Part shown: piece by piece, positions 60,904-64,000 of the stretch
Numbering within the stretch: position 1 is the stretch's first letter
How the letters are laid out: each line of letters opens with the position of its first letter
Source of the DNA: Culex pipiens pallens
Lineage: Eukaryota; Arthropoda; Insecta; Diptera; Culicidae
NCBI RefSeq assembly: GCF_016801865.2
Contig: NC_068938.1
Span: forward strand, 5,505,338 to 5,569,337
Length of the DNA: 64,000 nucleotides
Reading direction: 5' to 3'
Translations under genes and position numbers: made by a program
The notes under the pieces: model-generated
What the model saw: the letters and a program-made list of their open reading frames with translations, nothing else
Database searches by the model: none
Told to the model about the DNA's origin: nothing

Positions 60904-61626
60904 TAGGATGTAACAAAAATGACTTTTTGGCGGGCATTCAAGGGTTTGTTCCGGTGGGCATACTAAGCCCAAATCCAAAATATGAGCTTGATTGGACGTA
61001 ACAGGAGCTGGCGCTCCGCCCTTCAATTTTAAATGGGATTTAACCCGTAAAAAAAGATTTTTTTCAAAAATGACACTTTTTGAGGCATTTTGGCCACTGA
61101 AGCGTTTATTTTCAACATCATTGGCGTGTAGGCCAAATGCTTGCGCATCTTTTGGTATATATAACATTGAAATTTGGAGCACCCTGGAGCTCGGTACAGA
61201 CCTTCAAAGTTTGGCATTTTTTCGAAAAATCGGCCCCGGCAAAATCATATGGCGTCTAGGGCGTCGCGAGCCGCGACGCATATCTTTTTTGCCGGGACCG
61301 ATTTTTCGAAAAAATGCCAAACTTTGAAGGTCTGTACCGAGCTCCAGGGTGCTCCAAATTTCAATGTTATACATACCAAAAGATGCGCAAGGATCTAGCC
61401 TACACGCCAATGATGTTGAAAATAAACGCTTCAGTGGCCAAAATGCCTCAAAAAGTGACATTTTTGAAAAAATCTTTTTTTACGGGTTAAATCCCATTTA
61501 AAATTGAAGGGCGGAGCGCCAGCTCCTGTTACGTCCAATCAAGCTCATATTTTGGATTTGGGCTTAGTATGCCCACCGGAACAAACCCTTGAATGCCCGC
61601 CAAAAAGTCATTTTTGTTACATCCTA
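60904..61626. mobile_element. Palindromic foldback element (family P), complete copy
   Basis: A near-perfect palindrome of about 720 bp centred near 61265 ('gggcgtcgcgagccgcgacgc'). The ends TAGGATGTAACAAAAATGAC and GTCATTTTTGTTACATCCTA are exact complements. It retains in both arms the segment deleted from the 34282 copy ('gagcaccctggagctcggta' and its complement). It has no transposase; overlapping frames are mirror images of each other. Flanks suggest a TA target. Confidence 0.85.
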
Positions 61627-63230
61627 ATACACATATACATTTCAATAAATTAATCTCGCAAAATTAGCAATTCACCCTTCGTTTACATTATTCACCCCTC
61701 CTTGCGTAACAGAGCTCCCCCCAATTATACTGCCAATTCCAAAAGGGTTGACGTATGTCTCGGGACCCCCCTTCTGTGCGCCTTGTGACGAAACCTTCGA
61801 CGAAGACGACGCCGTATTTCGCATATTTATGCATAAAGCATAAATTTGGGCGCGCCCCTGATCTTTATGCAACCCGCAGCGCAGCCCCAAATTTCCCCAC
61901 CGGAATACGGAATGAGTTTGAACACTTTTGCTTTTTTTCCTTGAAGAAGCGAAAAATTTGTTATTTAAAATTGGGAAAACATTTGCCCCAAAAAAAATTA
62001 CTTCGAAATTGCCGATTTGGGAAACCAACAAGGGTAATTAGAGGTGTGTAACTTTTTTTTGCTTGGGTGGGAGGAAGTTTAACTGCCCAATTTTACGACG
62101 AGTTGAAGCTTATGCCCTGCAGCGAAAAGTCGTAAATTGAAATTTTGAATGCGGAAGTGAAGCCGAAAATTGACTTTTGAGGCAGGTAGAAAATGGATTT
62201 GAATTTAATTTAATTTGATCTTTCAGTTCAGGGTATGAATTAGTTTTTTGATTTGGAAAATGAGCTCTAAAAAATAAAAAAAAAAGTTTTCTGGTTTTTA
62301 TTTTTCCTGTAGTAAGAGATTATTTTTTTATTATGGACGAGTAGCAAGATTCCTTTTTAAAAAAGCAAATCTAATGATTTTAACAATTTCTAATTCCATT
62401 TCCATTCCATCCCAATACCAAAGTTAACAGAAAGTTTTTTTTCTAAGTTTAATGTTTCATGTCACGAAACCAAGTTGTAGAAAACAAAAATGGATAGTTT
62501 AATAAAAAATATATTGTCACAACCTCTCTCCATCTATATGATGCCAGCATCAAGCTTTATCCAGGGATAATCTCGTATTTTAACATGAAACTTTTTAAGA
62601 AAATAAATATTTTCCAACTGGATACACATTTTTTAAGAATTTTCAAACAATTATTCCAGATGTTGGGGAAGTAATTGAAGATGAACATTAGGGTGAAAAT
62701 AACAAAAATCGAAATCAGGGATACCCTTCAACACAATGCTTTCTTATCGTTGATATTTATATGGGGAAAACAGTTAAAATGTATGCAGAAAAACATCGTT
62801 TCAGTATTTTACTGGCAGGGAGGAGTTTGGGACGTTTCGAACAGTTGTAAGAAGATGCCTGAAAATCCTGCTACAATTTATTCTACAATATAATATCTGA
62901 GCAATTGTCTCACCTTTCGTTTTTTGCAAACTTTAGTCTTTTTTTACTCAATCTTTAGTTAAATTTATGTTTTTTTGCATGAAACATTGTCCATAGATTC
63001 TTAAAAATTTAATCATTTTAAAAAAATGAGAGTATGTTTTAGATGTAAAATTGAAGAAAAAAACTAAAGTGCATTAATTTTATGATATAAATATTTCAAA
63101 AATGAGTTTTTGCACAGCAAAACTTTTTGGGATTATTTGTCTTTTATTCCAAATCTGAGAAATCCTCCTCATTTTTTTACATTACTGAATCAGCTGGTTT
63201 ATTGCTAGGAAATGGAAATTGGAGATAATC
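61627..63230. other. Intergenic, no supported gene
   Basis: AT-rich after 62100. No feature supported. Confidence 0.5.
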
Positions 63231-63603
63231 GATTGGACTCGATTATCCGAAGTTTCGATTATCCGAAGGTTTGTATAGGACTTCGGATATTCAAATCACT
63301 GAAAAAATATGTTTTTTTTTTCGTTTTTTTACTTTCATTCTTTGAGCATCAAATTCGAGTTCTGCGAATCCATTTTAGTTAAAATTGAATAGTTGATTGC
63401 CTTATTAATTACAATTTTCCTTTTTTTTCAATATTTTACCATCGCCATTTCAGGCGCCATCTTTGATTTAAAAGTCCTAAATCACTAAGCTACAAAATGA
63501 AAAAAAGAAATCGAAAAATTATTTTTTTTTGATTCCATTATCCGAAGATTTGATTAATCGCAATGAAATTTTCCAAGGCCTTCGGATTATCGAGTTTAGA
63601 CTG
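63231..63603. mobile_element. Pogo-like MITE
   Basis: The right end in complement reads CAGTCTAAACTCGATAATCC, a pogo/Tigger-style terminus next to TA (63604-63605). The left end (63233-63265, GGACTCGATTATCCGAAG) is its inverted, degraded partner. About 370 bp, non-coding. Confidence 0.55.
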
Positions 63604-63605
63604 TA

Positions 63606-64000
63606 CCTCATTTTTAGAAGTCTAATCATAACCTACATCTTTGCCCTAGACACCAGATCGATCGAAAATTCAATCTCAAGGTACAGATTTTTGAATACTT
63701 CAAGGCTTTTTTTTAATGGGCCCAAAAATTATTTGATTTAAAATGGCTTCTTTTGTTAAAGGAAATGTAGGACAATATTTCATTCAAATAATAATAAGTA
63801 AGATCTCGAAAACAGTTACTTGATTCTAGAGCATGAATGAAATTCATATTTCAACTGCAAAGTGAGCTTTAAATTTTGGTTACATTATTTGTTTGGTAGA
63901 TTCCTCAACTCTTTAAAATTGTGAAAAAAAGAAGATTAATTATACCTCGGAAAATGATGAATTTTCAGCAGTTTTTGATGAATATTCATCAGGTTCACAT
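63606..64000. other. Right edge, no gene seen
   Basis: AT-rich sequence to the window end; nothing supported. Confidence 0.4.

Overview
The window is eukaryotic and almost certainly comes from a culicine mosquito, probably Culex. Supporting evidence: intron-rich genes with 48-65 bp introns and GT/AG borders, a tandem array of insect 7tm_6 odorant receptors, a Domeless-like cytokine receptor, and a dense load of mosquito-style MITEs, SINEs, foldback elements and long simple-sequence arrays. The species is an inference. No bacterial, phage or CRISPR feature is present.

Layout. 1-9.3 kb: repeat-rich, with one doubtful coding relic at the left end, a tRNA-derived SINE, a Harbinger-like MITE and other inverted-repeat elements. 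9.3-21.4 kb: odorant receptor cluster. Four receptors lie head to tail on + (called OR-A to OR-D here) and a fifth (OR-E) on -. Four have intact reading frames; OR-C has a premature stop in its last exon. A collapsed receptor relic (leader plus last exon only) lies between OR-B and OR-C, and a 1.9 kb hAT-like element with an 8-bp target duplication sits 46 bp upstream of the OR-D start codon. 21.4-30.4 kb: no supported gene; an 8-bp satellite, a 1.0-1.2 kb tandem duplication and a 1.26 kb (CAAAAA)n array.

30.4-46 kb: a small gene neighbourhood. Two valine/proline-rich secreted, cuticle-like paralogs (30.57 kb on +, 45.6 kb on -) share the same two-exon design with a first coding exon of only Met-Lys. 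Between them lie a 104-residue two-exon gene inside a terminal-inverted-repeat element, several hairpin elements, a 5'-truncated LINE, and a four-exon type I receptor with a WSxWS-like motif (Domeless family). Long 9-bp and 7-bp satellites separate the last two.

46-64 kb: no supported host gene. It holds two copies of one tRNA-derived SINE in opposite orientation, each with a 12-bp target duplication; a foldback element with about 340-bp arms; a composite element built on a 153-bp dimeric satellite, partly inverted and split by a solo LTR; a second near-perfect palindromic element; and a pogo-like MITE.

Functionally the window combines chemosensation (receptors that would need the Orco co-receptor, not present here), probable cuticle structure, and JAK/STAT cytokine reception. 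The odorant receptor block is the most dynamic host-gene region: duplication, inversion, intron loss, internal deletion, transposon insertion and a nonsense mutation can all be read directly.
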